The notes under the pieces are model-generated. The model made no database searches. It had not been told where the DNA came from and was given only the letters and a program-made list of their open reading frames with translations. From Trissonchulus latispiculum (Eukaryota; Nematoda; Enoplea; Enoplida; Ironidae): a DNA stretch of 64,000 bases. Of this stretch, positions 56,120 to 64,000 are shown one piece after another. Numbering within the stretch: position 1 is the first letter of the stretch; the number at the start of each line of letters is the position of its first letter. A program made the position numbers and the translations under genes. The stretch covers positions 1 through 64,000 of the forward strand of contig JASAND010000913.1 of assembly GCA_030248195.1 (NCBI GenBank), in the 5' to 3' direction.

Positions 56120-57414
56120 CACACTATGTAGTCGATTACAACCTGACGATCTGCAGCTATTTTTATTTCAGATTGATAAACAAAGAGGAACACCAACACA
56201 AGCGGCTGATCTATTCCACCTACAATGAAGGTTAATTTCGCGCTTAAATTTCCGTATTTATGCTGAGTAACTTCGGAATACGGATCTATTTCTGGTGCTG
56301 CAATTGAGAATCCATAGACAAAGTTGCCTTCTTTATATTCTGACAATGATATTCCAATGCTAGTGTCACCATATACTTTTCCCATGGCTTCGCTTAATCC
56401 TAGATATTCTGTGGTAACATCGAATTGGTTAGTATCCACAGTAGGTTGATAAGGGTTAGTTGGTATAGGTGTGCCATTTACAAATAGCTGTATAGTATCA
56501 AGGCCCTTGTTTTTGAATTCGAAGCAATTTTTTACATACGATCCTACGAAAGCATCAGCATCTACCAATCCTGCGAGGCAAACAGTTGGCAGCAAGCCTG
56601 TGCTGAGATTATCCACGTTGTATGAAGTTACTCCTGCAGGCACTGTGAAAGTTTTTGTTGCAATTCTCGAAACTGGATAAACTGCTGGTTTTGTTCTTAA
56701 GGTTTCCTCAATAGCTAAGGCTATGGAAGGAGCTGGTTTATAGTATTTTACGCGAAGAAATATGTCCTTAATAGTCAACTTCTCATTTTTAGTGGAAGAA
56801 CCACTCATTATTCGAAACGCATCACTGCTGGGTACCAGATTAATTTCAATGTTGATTCCAGGAATTAGAAGTCTTTGCTGAAAACCAATATCAATGTTGA
56901 GAGGACTAAGAAAATACATATCCTTTGACTGTTCGGCTAATTTTTGTCGTTTAGTAAAGCCCTTGTTCCCTCCTGAAACATCAGAAAAATCGTCAGTATC
57001 CGCATAATAACCGTACAACTGTAACCATGTCCCTTTCGAATCAGTCCCGTAAGACAAGTGGGTACTCATGTAAGACCTATAAGCATACAGATTCGAGGAA
57101 TTCGATATCACAGTGCCATTTGCTTTGACAGTAATTTGTTTGAAGGCGGCATAAGGCAAAAGATTTACTGGGGCTACCTTGGCGGCAGCATCCAAATTGC
57201 CACCATCAGCTTTGGTTATCTTGCAAGCAATTCCTAGCAAAAACTGGGGATCAAGATACAACCCGTCCGTACCGTTGATATTAAAGATAATGTCAGATGT
57301 AGAAGTGAAAGTATTTACAGGGCGTATTTCTGAGGTAATAGAGCCCTGCATAGTAAAATCCACAGGGCGAGCATTAAATAGGTCTAGCTGTTGTGTAATT
57401 GTGATTGCATCCAT
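56119..57414 (-). CDS. MCP: Major capsid protein (double jelly-roll)
   Basis: Hexon-like major capsid protein of Polintons, expected to form trimeric capsomers. It has 431 residues. Family features are an N-terminal SEIRPVN strand, LYLDPQFLLGIACKITK, NLLPYAAFKQITVKANGTVI leading the first jelly roll, the middle RLLIPGINIEINLVPSSDAF, and the C-terminal EYLGLSEAMGKV, FVYGFSIAAPEID, YGNLSAKLTF and VVIDYIV strands. No stops or frameshifts. Its start overlaps the stop of the upstream basic protein (TAATG) and its stop overlaps the protease start (TGATG). The name rests on sequence pattern and gene neighbourhood; a structure prediction should show two jelly rolls. Confidence 0.9.
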   Translation of the reverse strand: MDAITITQQLDLFNARPVDFTMQGSITSEIRPVNTFTSTSDIIFNINGTDGLYLDPQFLLGIACKITKADGGNLDAAAKVAPVNLLPYAAFKQITVKANGTVISNSSNLYAYRSYMSTHLSYGTDSKGTWLQLYGYYADTDDFSDVSGGNKGFTKRQKLAEQSKDMYFLSPLNIDIGFQQRLLIPGINIEINLVPSSDAFRIMSGSSTKNEKLTIKDIFLRVKYYKPAPSIALAIEETLRTKPAVYPVSRIATKTFTVPAGVTSYNVDNLSTGLLPTVCLAGLVDADAFVGSYVKNCFEFKNKGLDTIQLFVNGTPIPTNPYQPTVDTNQFDVTTEYLGLSEAMGKVYGDTSIGISLSEYKEGNFVYGFSIAAPEIDPYSEVTQHKYGNLSAKLTFIVGGIDQPLVLVFLFVYQSEIKIAADRQVVIDYIV

Positions 57415-57953
57415 TACAAAATAGAGCCAGGGAAAAGCTTAGATGAATTGTGTTTAGAATGCGTTTTTGGAGCAGAGGTCTGTTTTATGTTCCGCTTGCC
57501 TGTACCACGTTTGGACTTAGACTGTTTGGATTTGGTAGATCGCCGCCTTTTTATAGTGGATCTGGACCTAATATCTTCAATCGAACGCTTCCCACGTATT
57601 TTTGAAACAAGTGACTTTTTCCGACCAGACCCTTTCTGATTACGCGCAATGTCGGTTGCTATGTCTGATACCGTGCCAGCAATTTCTCGAAAAGCAGCTG
57701 TTTTAGGCTTTTCTCCACTGTGTACTCTACTTGCAAAATTTGCTAACCCACTAAGTGCGTAAGGGGCAATATACTTAATTATAGGAATCAAAAATTGAAA
57801 GGCTCTCCCCAATAGTCCCAAACCATACCCCCTTTGATAGGGAAGTCCAGCGAACCGTGGCTGAATTACAATAACTGATTCACCGTTGCCTTGTTGTTTA
57901 TTGTAGTAAGCAATGTAAAGATCAAACAACTTATCATTCATTTCTGCATCCAT
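57414..57953 (-). CDS. Basic protein between penton and MCP, 179 aa
   Basis: Three parts: an N-terminal region with AYYNKQQGNG and a PYQRGYGLGLLGR motif (39-50); a hydrophobic, possibly membrane-active segment (about 51-75, FQFLIPIIKYIAPYALSGLA); and a Lys/Arg-rich tail (about 107-165, KKSLVSKIRGKRS, KRRRSTKSKQSKSKR) suited to binding DNA or nuclear import. Polintons and adintoviruses usually carry such a gene next to the capsid genes, and comparison with adenovirus pVI/pX has been made; the function is unproven. It starts one base after the penton stop (TAAAATG) and ends in a TAATG overlap with MCP. Confidence 0.75.
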   Translation of the reverse strand: MDAEMNDKLFDLYIAYYNKQQGNGESVIVIQPRFAGLPYQRGYGLGLLGRAFQFLIPIIKYIAPYALSGLANFASRVHSGEKPKTAAFREIAGTVSDIATDIARNQKGSGRKKSLVSKIRGKRSIEDIRSRSTIKRRRSTKSKQSKSKRGTGKRNIKQTSAPKTHSKHNSSKLFPGSIL

Positions 57954-57954
57954 T

Positions 57955-58734
57955 TTATCGAGTCAAAAAGTCCCGCAAAAATTGCAACGTACATATGACA
58001 GTTCCGCTGTTGTCAACAAAAGGACACAACCGTCCGTCGTGAAGTGCTAGGTTAAACTGAATATGATCTATTGTGTTTGCACTTATATCGAGAAACAGAG
58101 GTTTCTCAAACGCATAGTAGGCTACTCTTCCAAACAATGAGCTGTCCAAAGGAATCACGCGCAATAGATTTGCTGTTGTGTCACCCACCAACGATTTGTC
58201 CACAACAGAGCAGTATATGTACAGTGACTGATATCCTCCCAGCAAATTTACAGGATTTTCTGCAACATCTGAACTGCCGGTGTAGTCCACATTCGGAATG
58301 AATCCCATTATAGCTCCTATTCCATTTGAAAATTGCATTGAAACAAAATCTCCTGAAAAATCATATGCAATTCTGTTGGCCGCTTTGTCATACATGAATT
58401 TCAACTTGTTCTTCAGTTCGATTGTTTTGTCAATTATTGAATTAAATTTTGTAGTAATAACCATAGCATTATCGTAGCAACCTTTGGGAAGTTTTAAAAT
58501 GACTTTCTTGGAATCTTCTATCTGCACAATTATTTCATTGTTTCCATCTGAATCATCAACGTTGTTTAATACTAGAGGAAAGCTGATATCGACGAGTCCA
58601 ACTTTGAAAGCAGGAGAGTTGTCCAGTTGAATGACTTTACATAGTGGAACGTCGAAGTTGGCCATACTATTTACTGTTAAATATGATTTTACATTTGAAG
58701 GACAAAATACATAAAATCCGCTTGATTCTGCCAT
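57955..58734 (-). CDS. mCP: Penton-like minor capsid protein (single jelly-roll)
   Basis: Expected to occupy the capsid vertices. It has 259 residues, the usual length. Family landmarks are an N-terminal FYVFCPSN, FKVGLVDISFPLV (43-55), GYQSLYIYCSVVDKSLVGDT (167-186) with LLRVIP (190-195), and a C-terminal NTIDHIQFNLALHDGR plus CTLQFLR. This is the first gene of the minus-strand block and probably heads a transcript covering the basic protein, MCP and protease, whose frames follow with overlaps or one-base gaps. A TATA-like motif lies about 40 nt upstream and an inverted repeat at 58813-58903. Confidence 0.9.
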   Translation of the reverse strand: MAESSGFYVFCPSNVKSYLTVNSMANFDVPLCKVIQLDNSPAFKVGLVDISFPLVLNNVDDSDGNNEIIVQIEDSKKVILKLPKGCYDNAMVITTKFNSIIDKTIELKNKLKFMYDKAANRIAYDFSGDFVSMQFSNGIGAIMGFIPNVDYTGSSDVAENPVNLLGGYQSLYIYCSVVDKSLVGDTTANLLRVIPLDSSLFGRVAYYAFEKPLFLDISANTIDHIQFNLALHDGRLCPFVDNSGTVICTLQFLRDFLTR

Positions 58735-58772
58735 TGTGAATTCTGAAAATGACTACAGTTACGATTCCATGG

Positions 58773-58782
58773 TAATATATAC
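58773..58782 (-). promoter_or_regulatory. TATA-like box of penton gene
   Basis: Minus-strand GTATATATTA about 40-48 nt before the penton ATG. Confidence 0.5.
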
Positions 58783-58812
58783 CCAACAGCAAATGCTGGA
58801 AGTCATTGCAAA

Positions 58813-58903
58813 AGAAATGTCATTGAGCTATTCATCACCCCTTCCTAATGAAGAGAGCGGATCAGCAACTAGGCAGCTGCATGAATAGCTCAATGACATT
58901 TCT
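58813..58903. promoter_or_regulatory. 23-bp inverted repeat upstream of penton
   Basis: 58813-58835 (AGAAATGTCATTGAGCTATT then CAT) is perfectly complementary to 58881-58903, with a 45-nt loop. It lies between the right terminus and the first gene; it may be a regulatory or replication structure. Confidence 0.6.
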
Positions 58904-59009
58904 GCAATAAAACCAACGTGTTGGCTAACGTATATAACACTACACTAGGGCTGCATCATTAAGAAATAAGGTTTCATTGCTACACAGCGACGTGCTCAAA
59001 TTATTCACC

Positions 59010-59081
59010 CAACCCCCCCCCCTCCTCCCTTTCCTTGGGGGGGGGGAGGCGGCGGCGAGGCGGGGCGCCGTAGGCGCCCCG
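59010..59081 (-). repeat. Right Polinton terminal inverted repeat
   Basis: 59050-59081 is the exact complement of 47667-47698, including the terminal 21-nt hairpin. The G-rich tract and CCTCCCTTTCC follow inward. Confidence 0.85.
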
Positions 59082-59185
59082 TTAAGGATAAACAGCTGGG
59101 TTGGCTGAAGCCCACGGCGAACCGATATGTGCTTAGTCCCTTGCTCACAGGGATTCGCTAAAGCCTTGCAGCAGCCTTGTTATGA
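59082..59185 (-). mobile_element. SINE fragment abutting the Polinton
   Basis: On the minus strand the landmarks GCAAGGCTTTAGCGAATCCC, GAGCAAGGGACTAAG, ATCGGTTCGCCGTGG and CAACCCAGCTG then TATCCTTAA match the SINE at 32590-32745, with an internal deletion of about 95 bp. The match stops exactly at the Polinton terminus; the SINE's remaining 3' part is not found at the left Polinton flank. Confidence 0.7.
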
Positions 59186-60461
59186 GAGACAGTGAATATA
59201 TTTGCGAACACTGCTTATCACGAATACGCCTCACATTAATAAGAAAAAAAGTAAGAAACATTTGACTAGCAGAGCTCTGCTTGGTAGACCCCAGTTTTCC
59301 GTAGCAATGGTTCCGTTTTCGTGGTTTTCTGCTTGGGCGACAGGTTTCTCAGGGCGTAAAATGATCTGACCGTTTCTAATAATCAGATCGGAAATTTTCG
59401 GAGTCGCGGCGTTCCTTGCGAAGGTTTGGGTTTGCAGCTCTTCTATCCAGCTCTAGATCTGGACGCGCAAACGGACAAAACTTGGTAGTCGGCAGATCCT
59501 TATCACTCTGACGAAGCCCCGTAGCTTCTCTGAGAAATGCATTACCCTCGGTTACAACATTCTCCAGATAACACATTTTCAGAATTCGACGCCCTGGTGT
59601 GCGCCCTTAACGGGACATGGACACCTCTGAAGACTCAGGGACGGATAGCTGTTGTCAATGCGAGGTGATTTTACTAAAGTCAATAGCATTTTGTGCAATT
59701 GAATTTTCTGGCTTTCTGGGAGCCTCACAATGACCACATGTTTTTCTTGTGGCGCTTTCAAGGTACTCCTTCATGAATTCCATAACAGCTTTGATGGCTG
59801 CCTCAGTCGCTGCATTTGTTGCCGAAGAGACGATTAATTTTTCTGACTTTTTTAGAAATAGACAGTGATTGAGGATTTGAGAGATTCAAGAGTCGATTGT
59901 GAATTTGCAGTGAAGTACACGTAACACCATACGTTGCCGTGCTAGCTGAATTAGCAAATTAGGTTTAACCAGTTTCCGACAACTTCGGTTCAAAGATCTT
60001 GCACATATAATTACCGGGAGAATCATTAATGATCAAGCTGGGTTCTGCAACGGACGCAACACCCATGCATTTGTAATGCATAAAAGAAAAAGCATTGGAC
60101 CATACAATTATGGTCAAAGTAGCCGCAGTAACAAGGAATCTATGGCAGGGAGCCAGAGGAGGCACTACATGTCTTCGGTTTGGTCATACTCCTTGCTTAG
60201 CCAAGAGACAATATAAAATAAAGAAAGTTGTAGGAACTAATAATTGCAAGGCGGAATCCAAGAATCAAACATGAAAATTGCTGATTAAGAAAAAAACTGC
60301 AGTTCGAAATGTTCGTAGATTCGCAAAATATTAAAACAAAGGATTCTTGATTAATGCAATATAAAGTCATACGAAATACACCTGCTTTCCAGCGAGAGCA
60401 ATTTTGTCTCACACAACCGCTCGCTAGACATACAAATCTGTCTATTATAGTTAACTATAGT
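59186..60461. other. Intergenic, no gene recognised
   Basis: Mixed-composition DNA without conserved motifs or clear splice-bounded exons. Short open frames on the minus strand (for example 59376-59576) resemble nothing recognisable. Confidence 0.4.
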
Positions 60462-61232
60462 CAAGAGTACATAAATACATAAGAGTATGACAGTCATACT
60501 CTATGTATTGTAAGCGTGACACATCCTCTACACGCTAACGGCTGACTACCTCCCAAATTGGACCCATCACTTCCAACAACTTTGTGCGCTATATTTGTGT
60601 TCAAGAGCTTGAACCAGACATAAAACTCTCGCACGTACTGCTTGTGTTTTCGAGCTTTAACACACAAGCATAGAGCGAGTGAGCGTACCCCCATTTCGAC
60701 TGTGTAGCAATTTGCGGGGGGGGGGGGTTAGCCGCAATGGCGCATAGGTTAAGGCGGGGGGGTCTGGGGGGTCAAAGCCCTCCCAACCAGGACAAGTACA
60801 AGCCCAATCGCATACGGGGACAAGGTGTAACGAAAATATAGCCACGGAATAACCAAAAACAGCCGGAAACAATAAGTTTTTACAGTAAAATTTCAAGAAA
60901 CTTTCCGACTTCGCCGGAATTTTTAAGCTTCAATGTTTAATTTTTCGGGAAAATCGGGCAAAATTTTGAAATTTTTTCCAAAGATTGACGTTTTTTTGCA
61001 AATTTTGACAAAACTTGCTAATTTTAATAAAATTAGCGCTAATTCTTCGAAAAATTTTATAAATATTTTTCTTGAGGTATATACAAGCCCCCTCAAAATT
61101 TTTTGGGCACAAGCCCGCCAGGACCCGACCTTATGTTAATGTATGGTCAGCCGTTAGCGTGCAGAAGATGTGTCACGCCTATAATACATAGAGTGTGACT
61201 GCTGTCATACTCTTATGTATTATGTACTCTTG
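60462..61232. mobile_element. Long relative of the CAAGAGTACATAATA MITE
   Basis: The ends CAAGAGTACATAA and TATTATGTACTCTTG mirror each other. The inverted match continues through AAGAGTATGACAG, GTGACACATCTTC-type and ACGCTAACGGCTGAC motifs for about 90 bp. Flanks CTATAGT and CTATACA are a decayed 7-bp duplication (5 of 7). The centre has poly-G, a CCGACTTCGCCGG hairpin (60905-60917) and AT-rich DNA. Confidence 0.75.
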
Positions 61233-61332
61233 CTATACAGAACTAATCGTCGTTTTACAGAATTTCCACATCTCAAATTCATTCCTTTTGTTTTCGTGCT
61301 CTCCATAACACCATGAATTTCTTGATTTGCAG

Positions 61333-61421
61333 GTTGGAACTACAATCAATTAGAGAATATTAGATTAATTATTGGAGAAATTCAGTACTCTGCTGGAGTT
61401 GAATCTGATTTGTGGACACAG
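61333..61421 (+). CDS. Candidate internal exon, gene unknown
   Basis: An 89-bp stretch is bounded by a good acceptor (TTGATTTGCAG) and donor (CAG then GTATGG) and is open in one frame (enters phase 2, leaves phase 0), reading WNYNQLENIRLIIGEIQYSA then GVESDLWTQ. Composition and codon choice look protein-coding, unlike its surroundings. I do not recognise the family, and no partner exon was found within the window, so the host gene would extend beyond 64 kb or have long introns. Confidence 0.45.
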
Positions 61422-61820
61422 GTATGGTGCCAGTAATATTTATTTAATATATTCTGTAAATAGGTTTCGGTTAGGAAAGGTTGAAAAAATTTCTACAGAT
61501 TTGAAGTTTGTTCATACGATCGTATATACAAATGTTCAATAAAGGGCCTAAGTATTTTAGTTCCCAGAAGAAACGAGTCAACGTATTAGTGTTTTAGTAA
61601 AAACCTGTATAATCCAAACGTTTCAGGAAGCAAAGCATGTCGCTGCAGTCATCTCTTAGAAATTTGTCAACTTAAACCCTGCATATATATTTTTGCAACC
61701 ACTAAGATTGTTTGAGAATTCTGTGTTTCTGATCCGAAAATTTGACCAGTGAATGTGGGCGATTGGCGAACGCTTCTGTTTTGCATGTGATCTACGTACA
61801 TATAAGTAAAACTTATATGT

Positions 61821-61905
61821 AGTGGGATGAGCCGGGAACTAACCACAAACTCAGTACCACTACCTAGGACTGAGCGCAATAGACTCTAACCATCGATTGC
61901 GGGTG
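61821..61905 (-). mobile_element. tRNA-like head of a SINE
   Basis: On the minus strand an A-box-like TGGTTAGAGTC and a B-box-like GTGGTTAGTTCCCGGCTC lie about 48 nt apart, as in tRNA-derived SINEs. The body is not delimited. Confidence 0.45.
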
Positions 61906-62289
61906 GAGATCTTTAGTCCAGGCGGCTCTCAACCCACCGACTTGCCCCGCCAAGGGGGAATAGATAGTTTTGGGGGACACCGACGGGGCACCAGACAAAA
62001 TTCTGGGGAGACACACAACTGAAAAATTAAGCTCATCCGGGCTATTCCCAGAATTCTACCTATCTAGTTACGATATCAAAATCTAGTAGATACAGTTAAT
62101 ACAAATAGGTTAAAATAAAGAAAAGGACAACTGATCAATTTAATAGTCGAACACAAGGGAAGTTACGACAGAAATTTTCCGTCTGAGCTACGCAGAGGGG
62201 GACAACAAAATTATCGAGTCACCCGACAGAACAATAATAACAAAGCACACAAATGGGGGACAACAATAAACCAGAGGGAAACAGCAATA

Positions 62290-62560
62290 GAAAAGGGAAT
62301 TAGAATTTAAATACAGAATTAGATGGGGTGAATTTAAAGAAATGGTGAGTGAAAAATAAAAGGAACTTACTGGAGGGAGGGGAGTTGGCTAGTAAGGTCA
62401 GGCCCAGGGGGACGGAGGCAACCCGCAATAGAAGGGAGGGAGAGAAGTGAGAAACTTCGGAGTTAGGAAAACATAAAAGAAAAGGGAATTAGAATTTAAA
62501 TACAGAATTAGATGGGGTGAATTTAAAGAAATGGTGAGTGAAAAATAAAAGGAACTTACT
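62290..62560. repeat. 82-bp perfect direct repeat
   Basis: 62290-62371 and 62479-62560 are identical (start GAAAAGGGAATTAGAATTTA, end AAAATAAAAGGAACTTACT), separated by a 107-bp G-rich spacer. Perfect identity indicates a recent tandem duplication. Confidence 0.9.
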
Positions 62561-64000
62561 AACACGGAACGGTTTTAAGGGAGGACCCCAAATTGTAGAA
62601 AGCAGCCGCACGCGAGAAGAAGAAACTCCCAACTGACTAAACGGTGACGTAATCGTTCAAGGAGAATTTTGTTATGCGTTGGGAACAGGAGGGTTAATCT
62701 TCTACAAGCCAACACAAATAAGAAATAGCTGCAAAGTTAAGTTTATGATCGGAAAATAGGGAAATTAAAGACTTTGGATGAATTTCAAAGTATGAGCATA
62801 AAGTTAGCACTGCAATTATTTAGGAGGGGTTTCAAACACAAAATAATACAAAATCATCGTACTTCCCAACAATTATAACAACATAATATTTAAGGGGGGA
62901 TTTGTGGGATTTTTAGGGAGTTTAGGGAAAAACTACGAAAGTTATAGATTGAAAGGGACTGGAAAGGGGTGATAGCGGGGACGCTATTACCCACATTGCA
63001 TATGCATATATGCACAGGTGGACAAGGGGGGGGGGCCCCCGGGGCAGAAGGGGGAGGCGCAGAAGGGGAAAGGAGAAAAAAAGAAAATTGCCCAAAAAAT
63101 AGGTTTTACGACTAAAATTTCGCAAAATTTTCCGGCTACGCCGGAATTTTTCATTAAAAGTTACTATTTTTCGCTAAAAAACGTCCGAAAAACGATGTTT
63201 TAGCTAAAAAATCGCTGTTTTTCGTTAAAAACCGTTAAAAAAGCTTAAAAATCGCTTTCAAAAGTACGCTTAAGAAAAATTGCTCTCACAAGGGGTACCC
63301 AAATTCGCTTCCACAAGGGTCAGTGAAATTTGACCTGCCGTTCAGGTATGCATACATGTAAAGAAAAAGGTTAGGCTATCGGTCTTTTAGGAGCTGAGAC
63401 GTCCCTCGAAAGTCTCGATCTTCAAACTTTATTCAACTCAGCCCTTTCTACTGCACAAGTTAGGGAGTCGGGCAAACTTGATAACTCTTTAAACTATCAG
63501 AGCACTGGTATAGACACAAGAATCCACACTAAAAGGATGACTTCTTCTCTTTAAGCTACCTAATTTTAAGCTGATCGCTCACCAAACTTTGAGATCAGTT
63601 TTACTAATTATCTGCCTAGTCAGGCCTTCCGTAACTAAGGCAATGGTCCACCCTGAACCTAAGATAAAATCCCTACTGATTCAGACAAGACACAGCAACA
63701 AGATCCCCAAAATTCCACTTTTAATTCTATAAGTTTCACATGTATTAGCTCACAATTCAGATTAACCAAACTGGTGGGTGATGCATTCAGAACACTTTTA
63801 CATAAATCACTGGAATCAGACAACAAGCAAGATAGTAGATAGATTTGACAAAATCATATAAACGTTAACCGCTTTGATTCAATTCTAAAGCGTCACAACT
63901 CACGTTTTGAATTCAAGTTACCTTAGTGAAATCCAAAATCCAACGAGACGAATGTAAGAATAAATCCACAGTATTGCACCGAACAGAGCAAGCGAGTTTA
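62561..64000. other. Intergenic, no gene recognised
   Basis: 63120-63145 contains a CCGGCTACGCCGG hairpin of the MITE type seen elsewhere, followed by TTAAAAA/CGCT-rich repeats to 63270. The remainder is AT-rich without supported features. Confidence 0.4.

Larger units (their letters stand above)
47667..59081. mobile_element. Polinton/Maverick, internally deleted
   Basis: An 11.4-kb virus-like DNA transposon defined by 32-bp identical inverted termini and a diagnostic gene set: PolB, RVE integrase, adenain-like protease, packaging ATPase, double-jelly-roll capsid and penton. The capsid, protease, ATPase, accessory and integrase frames are open without stops or frameshifts, which implies a young copy. 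PolB is truncated (see 48576-51905). Flanking 6-bp target duplications, usual for Polintons, are not apparent (GAAAAG before and TTAAGG after). Typical elements are 15-20 kb, so several kb are probably missing. Confidence 0.95.

Noticed and set aside
47661..59087. 6-bp Polinton target duplication
   Set aside because: GAAAAG and TTAAGG do not match, and shifting the boundary by a few bases does not give a convincing duplication.

Overview
This is nuclear DNA of an invertebrate animal. The coding material is split by spliceosomal introns, a U2 snRNA gene is present, and recognisable host genes are metazoan: RPS19, mitochondrial MRPL18, CHTF8 and a rhodopsin-type peptide GPCR. The sequence does not identify a phylum; the GPCR style (TIERF at the end of TM3, an NFFLYN-type TM7) recalls FMRFamide-receptor-like GPCRs common in spiralians, which is only a hint. 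The DNA is AT-rich, studded with poly-G/C runs, and most of it is non-autonomous mobile DNA, much of it built from inverted repeats.

Layout. 1-8.1 kb is a giant inverted repeat (arms of about 2.5 kb, spacer about 1.36 kb) with nested palindromes and two outlying copies of one module. 8.8-9.4 kb is a CA-rich satellite. A U2 snRNA gene or copy lies at 10.03 kb. 11-15 kb holds inverted-repeat elements. MRPL18 lies on the minus strand in four exons (15.3-21.5 kb), its introns full of repeats. 24.1-26.5 kb is a decayed LINE (degenerate 2A-like motif, PHD-type zinc finger, AP endonuclease, start of RT) split by a 375-bp MITE with a TAA duplication. RPS19 exons follow on the plus strand (28.2-30.7 kb), with three 5-bp-TSD elements in the intron. 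31.8-36.3 kb holds piggyBac-like, SINE, TA-flanked and hAT-like elements around a CHTF8 exon at 35.4 kb. From 37.2 to 47.3 kb, two satellite-bearing elements in inverted orientation flank the last CHTF8 exon (41.8-41.95 kb, plus) and two GPCR exons (42.2-43.6 kb, minus).

47.67-59.08 kb is a Polinton/Maverick. On the minus strand, in transcription order, it carries penton-like minor capsid protein, a basic protein, double-jelly-roll major capsid protein, adenain-like cysteine protease, FtsK/HerA-type packaging ATPase, three conserved accessory proteins and an RVE integrase. Protein-primed family B DNA polymerase (PolB) is convergent to these. Several reading frames are joined by TAATG or TGATG stop/start overlaps. 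PolB keeps its exonuclease domain and motif A but is cut off where it meets the 3' end of the integrase gene, so motifs B and C are gone. The element therefore looks like an otherwise open, morphogenesis-competent but polymerase-defective deletion form. Its 32-bp identical termini begin with a 21-nt self-complementary hairpin.

59.1-64 kb holds a SINE fragment abutting the Polinton, a long relative of the 27.5-kb MITE, an isolated candidate exon, a tRNA-like SINE head and an 82-bp perfect direct repeat; little there is coding.
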